Below, piece after piece: positions 34,324-42,294 of a stretch of DNA of 64,000 nucleotides. The position numbers were made by a program, and so were the translations under genes. The stretch comes from Flavobacterium sp. A45 (GTDB lineage Bacteria > Bacteroidota > Bacteroidia > Flavobacteriales > Flavobacteriaceae). How positions within the stretch are numbered: position 1 is the stretch's first letter; every line of letters begins with the position of its first letter. The stretch covers positions 50,493 to 114,492 of the forward strand of contig NZ_MUNX01000051.1 of NCBI RefSeq assembly GCF_002001005.1. The letters run 5' to 3'. The notes beneath the pieces are model-generated. The model was not told the DNA's origin. It saw only the letters and a program-made list of their open reading frames with translations, and did no database searches.

Positions 34324-36429
34324 TTATAATTCGAAGGACTTCGCTTTCTCAGCAATTATAATTTCATCACATTTCGGGCAATACTCGTGTTCTCCGTTCA
34401 AATACCCATGTACTGGACATACACTAAATACTGGTGTTACTGTAATGTATGGCAATCTGAAATTAGTAATTACTTTTTTGACAAACTGTTTACAGGCTTC
34501 CGGCGAACTTATTTTTTCGCTCATGTATAAGTGTAAAACCGTTCCTCCGGTGTATTTGCACTGCAATTGATCCTGTAACATCAAAGCTTCAAATGGATCC
34601 TGAGTGTAATCAACAGGAATTTGGGAACTGTTTGTGTAATAAATATTCTCTTCCTGTCCCGCTTGAAAAATATCATCAAAACGTTTTTTGTCTTCTTTGG
34701 CAAAACGGTAAGTCGTTCCTTCGGCGGGTGTGGCTTCGAGGTTGTAGAGGTTTCCGGTTGCTGACTGGAATTCTTTCATTCTGCTGCGGATGTGATCCAG
34801 AATTTCCGAAGCAAATTCAATACCTGTTTCCGTCGTTACATTATCATCTTCATAGGTGAAATTTTCAATCATTTCGTTCATTCCGTTAACGCCAATAGTC
34901 GAAAAGTGATTTCTGAAATGCTGCAGATAACGTTTGGTGTAGGGATACAATCCGCGGTCATACATTTGCTGAATAAATACTCTTTTTTTCTCCAAAGTCG
35001 ATTTGGCTATGTACAAAAGCTCGTCAAGCTGCGTATATAATTTTTCTTTATTTCCTTTGTTCAAATAACCCAAACGCGCCATATTGATGGTCACCACGCC
35101 GATGCTTCCCGTCATTTCGGCACTTCCAAAAAGGCCGTTTCCGCGTTTTAGCAATTCGCGCAAATCCAATTGAAGACGGCAGCACATACTGCGTACAGCG
35201 TTGGGTTTATAGGCATTCTCATTCTCAATCTGATTGCCGTTTTCATCCAAAACATATTGGCTTCCAATGAAATTTTGAAAGTAAGAAGAACCGATTTTGG
35301 CTGTATTTTCAAAAAGCAAATCTGTATTTTCGCCATCCCAGTCAAATGCTTCGGTGATATTCACCGTTGGAATAGGGAAGGTAAACGGTTGTCCATTGGC
35401 ATCGCCTTCGGTCATAACTGTATAATAGGCTTTGTTGATGAGGTTCATTTCTTTTTGAAAATGCTCATAACGCAATTCTGTTACTTTAGACACGCCTCTT
35501 TTTTTGGCTCTGATTAATAAGTCGGATGTGATACTGTCTTCAAAAATATGATGGTCATTTTTGGTCGGAATCTGAGTTTTCAAATCATCGGGAACAATCC
35601 AGTCCAAAGTGATATTGGTAAATGGCGATTGTCCCCAGCGTGCAGGAACATTCAGGTTGTAAACAAAACCTCTCACCGCTTTTAAAACATCGTCAAAACC
35701 CAAATTATCTTTGAAAACATAAGGAGCCAAATACGTGTCAAACGAACTGAAAGCTTGAGCTCCAGCCCATTCGCTCTGCAAAATTCCAAGAAAATTTGCC
35801 ATTTGTCCTAATGCTTCTCTAAAATGCGCTGGCGGTCTGCTTTCTACACGTCCTCTCACACCGTTAAAACCTTCGTTGAGCAGTACACGCAAACTCCAGC
35901 CTGCGCAATAACCTGTAAGGCAATCCAAATCGTGAATGTGAATATCTCCGTTGCGGTGCGCATAACCTTCTTCTTTGCTATAGACTTTGTCCAACCAGTA
36001 ATTGGCAATTATCTTTCCCGCCACATTGTTGACCAATCCTGCATTAGAATAGGAGGTATTGGCATTGGCATTGATCCGCCAATCCGTCTGTTCGATGTAT
36101 TCCTCTATTGTCTGTGAACTGTCAACATACGTGGTGTCATCATTAAGACCATTAACGTGTTCACGCTGTAATTTTCTCGTGTGACGAAACAACATGAAAG
36201 AACGCATCACATCGAAGTATTTCTTTTCGAATAACTTTTTTTCAATTAAATCCTGAATCTCTTCAACAGCCCATACTTCTTGGCTTTCAAGTTGAATGAT
36301 AATGTTTTCAAAAACACTTTCATCAACAACTATAGAGACGCTCTTGAAACTTTTTTCAATTGCATCTTTGATTTTATAACTCTCAAATGGTTTGTATTTT
36401 CCATTTCTTTTGATAACATAGTTCTCCAT
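34324..36429 (-). CDS. nrdD: Anaerobic ribonucleoside-triphosphate reductase, large part without glycyl-radical loop
   Basis: 701 residues. An ATP-cone lies at the N-terminus (VIKRNGKYKPFESYKIKDAI), then the barrel with HIHDLDCLTGYCAGWSLR, NLNVPARWGQSPFTNITLDW and FPIPTVNITEAFDWDGEN. Near the end is the zinc site CPVHGYLNGEHEYCPKCD, and the chain stops 13 residues later (KSFEL). The RVxGY glycyl-radical segment that normally follows is absent here and is encoded by the next small gene. It reduces ribonucleotides without oxygen. It lies 29 bases downstream of ric, in the same transcription direction. Confidence 0.95.
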   Translation of the reverse strand: MENYVIKRNGKYKPFESYKIKDAIEKSFKSVSIVVDESVFENIIIQLESQEVWAVEEIQDLIEKKLFEKKYFDVMRSFMLFRHTRKLQREHVNGLNDDTTYVDSSQTIEEYIEQTDWRINANANTSYSNAGLVNNVAGKIIANYWLDKVYSKEEGYAHRNGDIHIHDLDCLTGYCAGWSLRVLLNEGFNGVRGRVESRPPAHFREALGQMANFLGILQSEWAGAQAFSSFDTYLAPYVFKDNLGFDDVLKAVRGFVYNLNVPARWGQSPFTNITLDWIVPDDLKTQIPTKNDHHIFEDSITSDLLIRAKKRGVSKVTELRYEHFQKEMNLINKAYYTVMTEGDANGQPFTFPIPTVNITEAFDWDGENTDLLFENTAKIGSSYFQNFIGSQYVLDENGNQIENENAYKPNAVRSMCCRLQLDLRELLKRGNGLFGSAEMTGSIGVVTINMARLGYLNKGNKEKLYTQLDELLYIAKSTLEKKRVFIQQMYDRGLYPYTKRYLQHFRNHFSTIGVNGMNEMIENFTYEDDNVTTETGIEFASEILDHIRSRMKEFQSATGNLYNLEATPAEGTTYRFAKEDKKRFDDIFQAGQEENIYYTNSSQIPVDYTQDPFEALMLQDQLQCKYTGGTVLHLYMSEKISSPEACKQFVKKVITNFRLPYITVTPVFSVCPVHGYLNGEHEYCPKCDEIIIAEKAKSFEL

Positions 36430-36458
36430 AGTTGTTGATGTTTGGTGTTTGACATTGG

Positions 36459-37190
36459 TTATAATTGTGCCGAAAAATCCTTTTCGAGCTTGGTTGCTTT
36501 TGGGAATAAAATATTATTTTCCAAATGGATGTGTTTGTGCAAATCCTGTTCAAATTCCTGTAACATGGCAAATGTTACTTTATAAGTATTGCATCCATCT
36601 GCTGGCGGTGTGTAATTATTACTTAATTCCGCTATTTTTCTGAAACGTTCCCCTTCGGCATCGTGTTCGTGCATCATCATGGCAATTGGATTTTCTACCG
36701 TTCCAAAATGGGGTTGCTCAATTAATGCATCCGAAATAGAGGCGTGAACCATTTTTTTGATAAAAGGAAACAAAATCAACTCTTCTTTTTTCATATGTTG
36801 TGCTAATTCACCTGCACAACCTTTAAAGAGGTCATTTATTTCTAATAATTCTGGATGATTGGCTCCGTGAACTCTGCTTAATTTGTCTAAAAATTGAAGC
36901 AATGTTGGTGTTTTTTCTGAAACATAACGGTGATGTGTTTTCTCGATATAATCGGCTAGTAAATCGATTGGCCATGAATTAAAATCGATTCCAGAATCAC
37001 TTTTTTGGGACAAAACAGCTTCAATTTCTTTTAATAAATCATCAGGATTTACTGCTTTTTTCTGGCAGGCTTCTTCAATACTTCTGTTACCATTGCAACA
37101 AAAATCGATGCCGTATTTTGAAAATAAAGCTGCTGTTCTAAAATCTTTTGCTACGTATTCACCTATTGTAATTTTCTCTAAAGTTTCCAT
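36459..37190 (-). CDS. ric: Iron-sulfur cluster repair di-iron protein (Ric/YtfE/ScdA)
   Basis: 243 residues. The N-terminal ScdA_N domain has TIGEYVAKDFRTAALFSKYG and the FCCNGNRSIEEAC cysteines; the hemerythrin-like part has HHRYVSEKTPTLLQFLDKL, HMKKEELILFPFIKKM, MMHEHDAEGERFRKI and HKHIHLENNILFPKA, giving the His/Glu ligands of a di-iron site. Ric repairs Fe-S clusters damaged by NO or peroxide. It is first in the run ric-nrdD-(small)-nrdG-membrane protein, and its promoter carries the 24-bp dyad shared with norC and nirK. Confidence 0.95.
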   Translation of the reverse strand: METLEKITIGEYVAKDFRTAALFSKYGIDFCCNGNRSIEEACQKKAVNPDDLLKEIEAVLSQKSDSGIDFNSWPIDLLADYIEKTHHRYVSEKTPTLLQFLDKLSRVHGANHPELLEINDLFKGCAGELAQHMKKEELILFPFIKKMVHASISDALIEQPHFGTVENPIAMMMHEHDAEGERFRKIAELSNNYTPPADGCNTYKVTFAMLQEFEQDLHKHIHLENNILFPKATKLEKDFSAQL

Positions 37191-37222
37191 TGTGTTATTT
37201 TTTTTAATTAAATTTTAGAGTA

Positions 37223-37253
37223 CAAAAATAGGTACTATTTCAATAAAAGACAA
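37223..37253 (-). promoter_or_regulatory. Promoter of ric
   Basis: On the minus strand TTG (37251-37253) and TATTTTTG (37223-37230) are 20 bases apart, a full match to the Bacteroidota -33/-7 pattern. The -33 element lies inside the dyad at 37243-37266, so a bound repressor would exclude the sigma factor. Confidence 0.75.
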
Positions 37254-37266
37254 ATTTATCCTTAAT
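37243..37266. promoter_or_regulatory. Shared 24-bp dyad (NO-regulon operator candidate), ric copy
   Basis: ATAAAAGA-CAAATTTA-TCCTTAAT. Fits the dyad ATAAAAGA-N8-TCTTTTAT seen also twice before norC and once before nirK; it overlaps the ric -33 element. Confidence 0.8.
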
Positions 37267-37375
37267 TAAATATATTATTTTTTTATTTATGTAAATGTTT
37301 GAATAAGAAACGAATGAGATTTGGGGATCTTCTGTTTTTGTCAATGTAATTTTACGATTATTTGAAAAATGGGAA

Positions 37376-37391
37376 CATGATAAAAATCATA
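37376..37391. promoter_or_regulatory. FNR/CRP-like palindrome in the ric-norC gap
   Basis: CATGAT-AAAA-ATCATA, 15 of 16 positions as in the perfect CATGAT-N4-ATCATG before nirK (44200-44215). The TGAT-N4-ATCA core is that of FNR/DNR-type sites. It is about 165 bases from the ric start and 160-170 from the predicted norC start, so its target is unclear. Confidence 0.55.
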
Positions 37392-37520
37392 TTTTGGCCA
37401 TGACTTAAGAACATTCTGTTGTTGAAAACTTATCTGTCCAGCAATTTCAAAAGTTTGTTTTTTATATTGTATAAAGAAAACACCCAAAAAAATATTTTAA
37501 AAAAAATGACAATTATTACA

Positions 37521-37544
37521 ATAAAAGACAAAAACATCTTTTAT
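37521..37544. promoter_or_regulatory. Shared 24-bp dyad, norC site 1
   Basis: ATAAAAGA-CAAAAACA-TCTTTTAT, a perfect 8-bp dyad. Its right arm overlaps the -7 box TATATTTG at 37542-37549, so binding would block norC transcription. Confidence 0.85.
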
Positions 37545-37549
37545 ATTTG
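37542..37549 (+). promoter_or_regulatory. -7 box of the nor operon
   Basis: TATATTTG matches TAnnTTTG. No TTG is present at normal distance upstream, so the promoter may need an activator. Confidence 0.65.
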
Positions 37550-37556
37550 CATTTAA

Positions 37557-37580
37557 ATAAAAGACAAACTTATCCTTTAT
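37557..37580. promoter_or_regulatory. Shared 24-bp dyad, norC site 2
   Basis: ATAAAAGA-CAAACTTA-TCCTTTAT, starting 36 bases after site 1 and lying just downstream of the expected transcription start. The two sites flank the start point. Confidence 0.82.
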
Positions 37581-37621
37581 TAAAAAAATGAAATTTATTA
37601 ACTAACAAAAAACAGATTATT

Positions 37622-38053
37622 ATGCTTTCAAAATCACAAGCACGAGCATTTTTTCTGGGAGGAACTTTGGTCACCTTTTTAATCTTTATAGGATTGACCA
37701 TTTATTCGTTTATGCCCAGAAATGATCAAACCAACTACAAGGCTATTGACAAACAAGTAGTGAGAGGAAAAGAAATTTGGGAACAGAACAATTGTATGGG
37801 TTGCCATTCCATTATGGGCGAAGGAGGTTATTATGCTCCTGAACTGACAAAAGTACTCGACCGCAGAGGTGAAGGCTATGTTAAAGCTGCTTTGATGTCG
37901 CCAATTCCCTGGGCACCAAATGGACGAAAAATGGTTGCCTATAATATGAGTGAGCAAGATGCCGATGCCGTGGTAGCCTATTTCAAATGGATCGGGAAGA
38001 TTGATTTGAACGGGTTTGACCGTATCGTTTCGCCATTAGCTAAAGAAGAATAA
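37622..38053 (+). CDS. norC: Nitric oxide reductase cytochrome c subunit
   Basis: 143 residues. An N-terminal membrane anchor (FFLGGTLVTFLIFIGLTIYS) is followed by a periplasmic monohaem cytochrome c domain: QNNCMGCHSIMGEGGYYAPEL near residue 57 gives the CxxCH motif, and the Met ligand is probably in GRKMVAYN. Passes electrons to NorB in the NorBC complex. First gene of norC-norB-norQ-norD-(PAS)-norE-norF; two 24-bp dyads flank its promoter. Confidence 0.95.
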   Translation: MLSKSQARAFFLGGTLVTFLIFIGLTIYSFMPRNDQTNYKAIDKQVVRGKEIWEQNNCMGCHSIMGEGGYYAPELTKVLDRRGEGYVKAALMSPIPWAPNGRKMVAYNMSEQDADAVVAYFKWIGKIDLNGFDRIVSPLAKEE

Positions 38054-38068
38054 TTAAATTATACAAAT

Positions 38069-39403
38069 ATGAAATATAAATCACAAAAAGTAGCCTATTG
38101 GTTTTTTGCACTGTGCATGCTTTTGTTCTCACTGCAGATTATCTATGGCTTTATCATGGGCTTTGACCGAATAGGAATCCAAGGATTACACGATATTATC
38201 CCTTTTAATGTTGCCCGAGCAGTACATACCAATTTATTGGTGGTTTGGTTACTGACCGGTTTTATGGGAGCCGCCTATTACATTATTCCCGAAGAAGCAC
38301 AGCGCGAGCTGATAAGCGTAAAATGGGCTTATGTACAATTGATTTCCCTTGCCGTTGTTGGAGTTGTAGCCATTGTAGGCTTCCATTTGAACCACTGGGA
38401 AGGAAGAAAGTTTCTTGAAATTCCGAGAGAATTGGATTTTCTGGTAGTTATTAATGTATTGCTGTTCTTAGGATTAATTTTAGGAACGCTTTATAAAGGA
38501 AAACGCAGAACCACAACCGCATTGGTATTGACTATGGGATTGCTGTTTGCAGCCTTATTGTATCTGCCGGGAATGATTTGGTTTGATAGTCAAGTAATGG
38601 ATTCATTCTTCCGTTGGTGGGTAGTTCACTTGTGGGTTGAAGGTGTTTGGGAATTAATTATGGGAGGTATTCTTTCGTATTTATTAATCAAATTGACCGG
38701 TGTTGACAGAGAGGTAATCGAAAAATGGCTGTACGTAATCGTCGGTTTGACTTTCCTTTCTGGAGTTTTAGGAACAGGACACCACTATTATTACATAGGA
38801 GTAAACAAAATTTGGTTAATCGTAGGTGGAATTTTCTCTGCATTGGAACCTTTGGCTTTCTTGGCAATGGCTTTGTTTGCTGTGAATATGTATCGCAAAG
38901 GCGAAAAAAGCCACCCCAACAAAATTGCTTTATTCTGGACAATCGGTTCTTCCATAGTATCATTTGTTGGAGCAGGATTGCTAGGTTTTGCACACACTTT
39001 GCCACAAACGAATCTTTATACTCACGGAACTTTGGTGACGGCTATGCACGGACACTATGCCTTTTGGGGTGCTTATGCGATGATTGTTTTGGCGATAATC
39101 AGTTATGCACTGCCGAACTTGACAGGCCGAAAAAGATACCAAAGCGCAACAGGAATGGCCGCTTTCTGGTTATCCAATATCGGAATGTTAGGAATGACAG
39201 TTGCTTTTGGAGTTGCAGGAGTGGTGCAAGTGTATTTAGAGCGAAAAATGAAAATGGAATTCATGGTCGTGCAAAACGAAATCAGCATTCACTTCGTTGT
39301 ATTGTTGATCTGCGCTACGATGTTCGCCACAGGAATAGGACTTTTTATATTCGATTTCTTTAAATATGGACGACCAACCGATGAAGCTTTGGAGATAAAA
39401 TAA
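38069..39403 (+). CDS. norB: Nitric oxide reductase catalytic subunit
   Basis: 444 residues, twelve membrane segments. Haem and Fe(B) ligands visible: AVHTNLLVVWLL (His near 52), VVHLWVEGVWELIMGG (His near 187 and the NorB-type Glu near 191), GTGHHYYYIG (two His near 237) and MHGHYAFWGAY (His pair near 327). The WVEGVWE pattern, with Glu where oxidases have Tyr-linked residues, marks an NO reductase of cytochrome c type. It reduces 2 NO to N2O in the inner membrane. Confidence 0.95.
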   Translation: MKYKSQKVAYWFFALCMLLFSLQIIYGFIMGFDRIGIQGLHDIIPFNVARAVHTNLLVVWLLTGFMGAAYYIIPEEAQRELISVKWAYVQLISLAVVGVVAIVGFHLNHWEGRKFLEIPRELDFLVVINVLLFLGLILGTLYKGKRRTTTALVLTMGLLFAALLYLPGMIWFDSQVMDSFFRWWVVHLWVEGVWELIMGGILSYLLIKLTGVDREVIEKWLYVIVGLTFLSGVLGTGHHYYYIGVNKIWLIVGGIFSALEPLAFLAMALFAVNMYRKGEKSHPNKIALFWTIGSSIVSFVGAGLLGFAHTLPQTNLYTHGTLVTAMHGHYAFWGAYAMIVLAIISYALPNLTGRKRYQSATGMAAFWLSNIGMLGMTVAFGVAGVVQVYLERKMKMEFMVVQNEISIHFVVLLICATMFATGIGLFIFDFFKYGRPTDEALEIK

Positions 39404-39518
39404 CTTACTAATTCAGCCCTTTTTTTTAACCGGAACGTTTTGACAGTAGTTTTTGAATTTCCATTTCCATAAAAACGATTGTTTTACGTTTCGGTTTTTT
39501 TTCAAAAAATTTAAAAAT

Positions 39519-40310
39519 ATGTTAGTAGATACTTTAATACCCGCACCATATTATCATACTGTCGGCAAAGAAGCCGAAGTCTTTGAACATTCTTATAAAA
39601 ATAAAATTCCTTTTTTGCTGAAAGGTCCAACAGGAACCGGAAAATCCCGTTTTGTTGAGTTTATGGCGCATCAATTGGATAAAAAACTCATTACCATCAG
39701 TTGTCACGAAGAAACGTCTTCGACTGATTTAATCGGCCGATTTATAATCAAAGGAGCCGAAACGGTTTGGCTTGATGGGCCTTTGACCACTGCCGTAAAA
39801 GAAGGAGCAATTATCTATCTTGATGAGGTTGCTGAAGCCCGTCCTGATGTTATTGTGGCCATCCACTCACTGACCGATCACCGCCGAGTACTTTTTATAG
39901 ACAAATTGGGAGAAACCATCAAAGCTCACGATAATTTTATGCTGGTAGCCTCTTTTAATCCAGGTTATCAAAGAGGATTTAAAGAACTGAAACCCTCCAC
40001 CCGTCAACGGTTTATTGCCGTTTCTTTTGATTATCCAGAAGCGAAAATTGAAACCGAGATTTTGGTTAATGAGGCCAATATTAATAATGACACAGCGAAA
40101 AAGCTTGTGGCTATTGGAAACAAAATCAGAAATTTAACCGAATTGGGATTGACCGAAACGGTTTCGACACGACTTTTGGTTGATGCTGCAAAAATCATCC
40201 ATAGCGGATTGCCAAAACGATTGGCTGTACACGTAGCCGTTGTTGAGCCTCTCACAGATGATTTACAAACATTGGAAGCACTGAAAGATTTGTGCAATTT
40301 GATGATATGA
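39519..40310 (+). CDS. norQ: NorQ/CbbQ-type MoxR AAA+ ATPase
   Basis: 263 residues from the ATG at 39519 (MLVDTLIPAPYYHTVGKEAE). Walker A is GPTGTGKS (about 36-43), Walker B IIYLDEVAEARPDV, sensor 1 LVASFNPGYQRG, and the arginine region ELKPSTRQRF. With NorD it activates NO reductase, probably by Fe(B) insertion. The ATG at 39453 would add 22 residues from a non-coding-looking stretch. A 25-bp inverted repeat follows directly. Confidence 0.93.
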   Translation: MLVDTLIPAPYYHTVGKEAEVFEHSYKNKIPFLLKGPTGTGKSRFVEFMAHQLDKKLITISCHEETSSTDLIGRFIIKGAETVWLDGPLTTAVKEGAIIYLDEVAEARPDVIVAIHSLTDHRRVLFIDKLGETIKAHDNFMLVASFNPGYQRGFKELKPSTRQRFIAVSFDYPEAKIETEILVNEANINNDTAKKLVAIGNKIRNLTELGLTETVSTRLLVDAAKIIHSGLPKRLAVHVAVVEPLTDDLQTLEALKDLCNLMI

Positions 40311-40429
40311 TCCCCCTAACCCCCGAAGGGGGAATAAAACCTTGCATAAATAAATTGTATATAAAGTTTTTAATAACTTAAATCCTATTTACCCCTAATA
40401 GGAGTTCCCCCTTCGGGGGTTAGGGGGAT
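40310..40429. repeat. 25-bp perfect inverted repeat between norQ and norD
   Basis: 40310-40334 (ATCCCCCTAACCCCCGAAGG...) pairs perfectly with 40405-40429. Each arm also folds on itself (CCCCC-GAA-GGGGG), and a smaller hairpin CCTATT/AATAGG is inside. It is GC-rich amid AT-rich DNA and ends 7 bases before the norD ATG. Similar CCCCCTAACCCCCGAAGGGGG units are scattered in Flavobacterium genomes. Confidence 0.85.
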
Positions 40430-40435
40430 ACTATT

Positions 40436-42211
40436 ATGGGTTTCGAGATAGATGAATATTTAGTTGGGAAGTTTTTCAAGCACTTAAAAAGCCGAAAAAA
40501 AATAAGCCCCGAAATTGAAGCCAGAACTGTTACACTTGCTTTCATAAAACCACGTTTGACCATTATGGCGCGAGCTTTGACAGGAAATCCAATCGAAATA
40601 TTTCCTGCAGAAAGGGAAGGAGGTTATAAGAACAATAATTTTTTTCTTCCGATTTCGTTTGCCGAGTTTCCAACTTTGGAAGAGAACCTTACTTTTTATC
40701 ATTTTAGAATCTTGTATCTCAGCGTGCAGCAACGCCTGAATTACAATTGGACTTCCGAAGAAACCGAACCTGAATTAGCTCTTTCGCAACAAAAAGCATT
40801 GGAAACATCCGATGATGTTCTGACTATTTTGTTTGAAGAATTTTCAATCGATGAACAGTTTTTGGCGTATGCCAAAGATCATTTTATACAAAAAACTGAT
40901 ACTAAAAAGGAAACTGATTTTTCTTGGCTTTTTGGTAAATGGATGAAAAACGAAACTGTTGTCGATAGTGAGAATGTGTTACAGAACTTCTCGGACAAGA
41001 CCAAAAAACCAAATGAAATCCAGCCTTTAACGACGCTTAAAGCAAAAGCAGTTGAGGAAGTCATCACAGTGGAACTCGATAAAAAGCAACAAGAAGATTA
41101 TGTGATGTTGCATAATTTTGAAAAAGTGGAAACCGCCGAAGAATTCAATGGAAATTGGCGAGATTTTGATGGATCGGATGAACTCGAAGACCATCAAGAC
41201 GCATTGGAGGAACTGAATATGAAATACACCGTTCGCGTTGATGACACGGCACATTCCGTTTATCAATCCGATTTTATGGAAAACACCACAATCTCTGAAA
41301 GCGCTTCAGTGGATGAAAAAGGTTTTCATCACTCCTACGACGAATGGGACTGCAGCAAAAACAGCTACAAAGAAAATTTCTGTAAAGTATATCCAAAGCT
41401 GCAATTAAAGACTGATGCCGATTATTACAAAAAAACAATAACAAAGAATGCCTCCACCTTGATGGGCTTGCGCAAAATGCTGACGAATGTCAACAACAAA
41501 ATGCAACAGCAAAAAAGGCAAACCCAAGGCGATGAATTTGACATTGATGCCATCACCGATTTGTATGTTGATGTGCATTCCCGAAGAACGCCTTCGGATA
41601 AAATTTATGTTTCGAATCGGAAAAAAGAAAAGGATTTGTCGATTCTGATTCTTTTGGACATCAGCCTTTCAAGTGATGGCTACGCGGCCGGAAACAGAGT
41701 GATTGATGTGGAAAAAGAAGTTTCCATTTTGTTTGGGGAAATCCTCAACGAATTCAATATCGATTTTTCGATAGACAGCTTTTACTCCAAAACAAGAAAT
41801 TATTCGACGTATCTGACCATCAAAGATTTTGATGAAAATTGGAATATAGCCAAACACAAAGTGGGAGCAGTAGAACCCAGTGGTTATACTAGAATTGGAG
41901 CCGCACTACGACATGCAGGAGTTCGCCTCGACAAACGAAGCACCAAAAACAAATGGGTAATTCTGATTTCTGACGGAAAACCCAACGATTACGATAAATA
42001 CGAAGGAAAATATGGAGTCAATGACGTAAAGCAAGCCCTTCGCGAACTTAATTCGAAAAACATTAATTCCTATGCATTAGCCATTGAAGCCGAAGCCAAA
42101 TATTATCTGCCTCAAATGTTTGGGCAAAACCACTATCAGATTCTGACGACTCCCGTTGAGTTATTGCAGTCGTTAGTGAAATTATACGAAAAGATAAAAC
42201 ACCAGAAATAA
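40436..42211 (+). CDS. norD: Nitric oxide reductase activation protein NorD
   Basis: 591 residues. The C-terminal von Willebrand factor A domain has the MIDAS motif LLDISLSSDG (DxSxS) near residue 407 and VILISDGKPNDYDKYEGKYG-like text afterwards. The N-terminal half has typical NorD segments with HHSYDEWDCSKNSYKENFC before it. NorQ and NorD form a chaperone pair that is needed for active NorBC. Start at the ATG at 40436, directly after the inverted repeat. Confidence 0.92.
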   Translation: MGFEIDEYLVGKFFKHLKSRKKISPEIEARTVTLAFIKPRLTIMARALTGNPIEIFPAEREGGYKNNNFFLPISFAEFPTLEENLTFYHFRILYLSVQQRLNYNWTSEETEPELALSQQKALETSDDVLTILFEEFSIDEQFLAYAKDHFIQKTDTKKETDFSWLFGKWMKNETVVDSENVLQNFSDKTKKPNEIQPLTTLKAKAVEEVITVELDKKQQEDYVMLHNFEKVETAEEFNGNWRDFDGSDELEDHQDALEELNMKYTVRVDDTAHSVYQSDFMENTTISESASVDEKGFHHSYDEWDCSKNSYKENFCKVYPKLQLKTDADYYKKTITKNASTLMGLRKMLTNVNNKMQQQKRQTQGDEFDIDAITDLYVDVHSRRTPSDKIYVSNRKKEKDLSILILLDISLSSDGYAAGNRVIDVEKEVSILFGEILNEFNIDFSIDSFYSKTRNYSTYLTIKDFDENWNIAKHKVGAVEPSGYTRIGAALRHAGVRLDKRSTKNKWVILISDGKPNDYDKYEGKYGVNDVKQALRELNSKNINSYALAIEAEAKYYLPQMFGQNHYQILTTPVELLQSLVKLYEKIKHQK

Positions 42212-42217
42212 ATTTAC

Positions 42218-42276
42218 CATATAAGTCATATAAGTTTTTTTAAGCTTGATATATGAAAACTTATATGACTTATATG
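42218..42276. repeat. 21-bp inverted repeat between norD and the PAS gene
   Basis: CATATAAGTCATATAAGTTTT (first 20 bases CATATAAGTCATATAAGTTT; 42218-42238) pairs perfectly with 42256-42276. The same repeat occurs at 31981-32140. Confidence 0.8.
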
Positions 42277-42294
42277 TTTTAAAATGTAATTAAA

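Noticed and set aside
38725..39363. 212-residue open frame on the plus strand inside norB
   Set aside because: It overlaps norB in another frame, is rich in Arg/Cys, and has no recognisable domain; norB is clearly the real gene.
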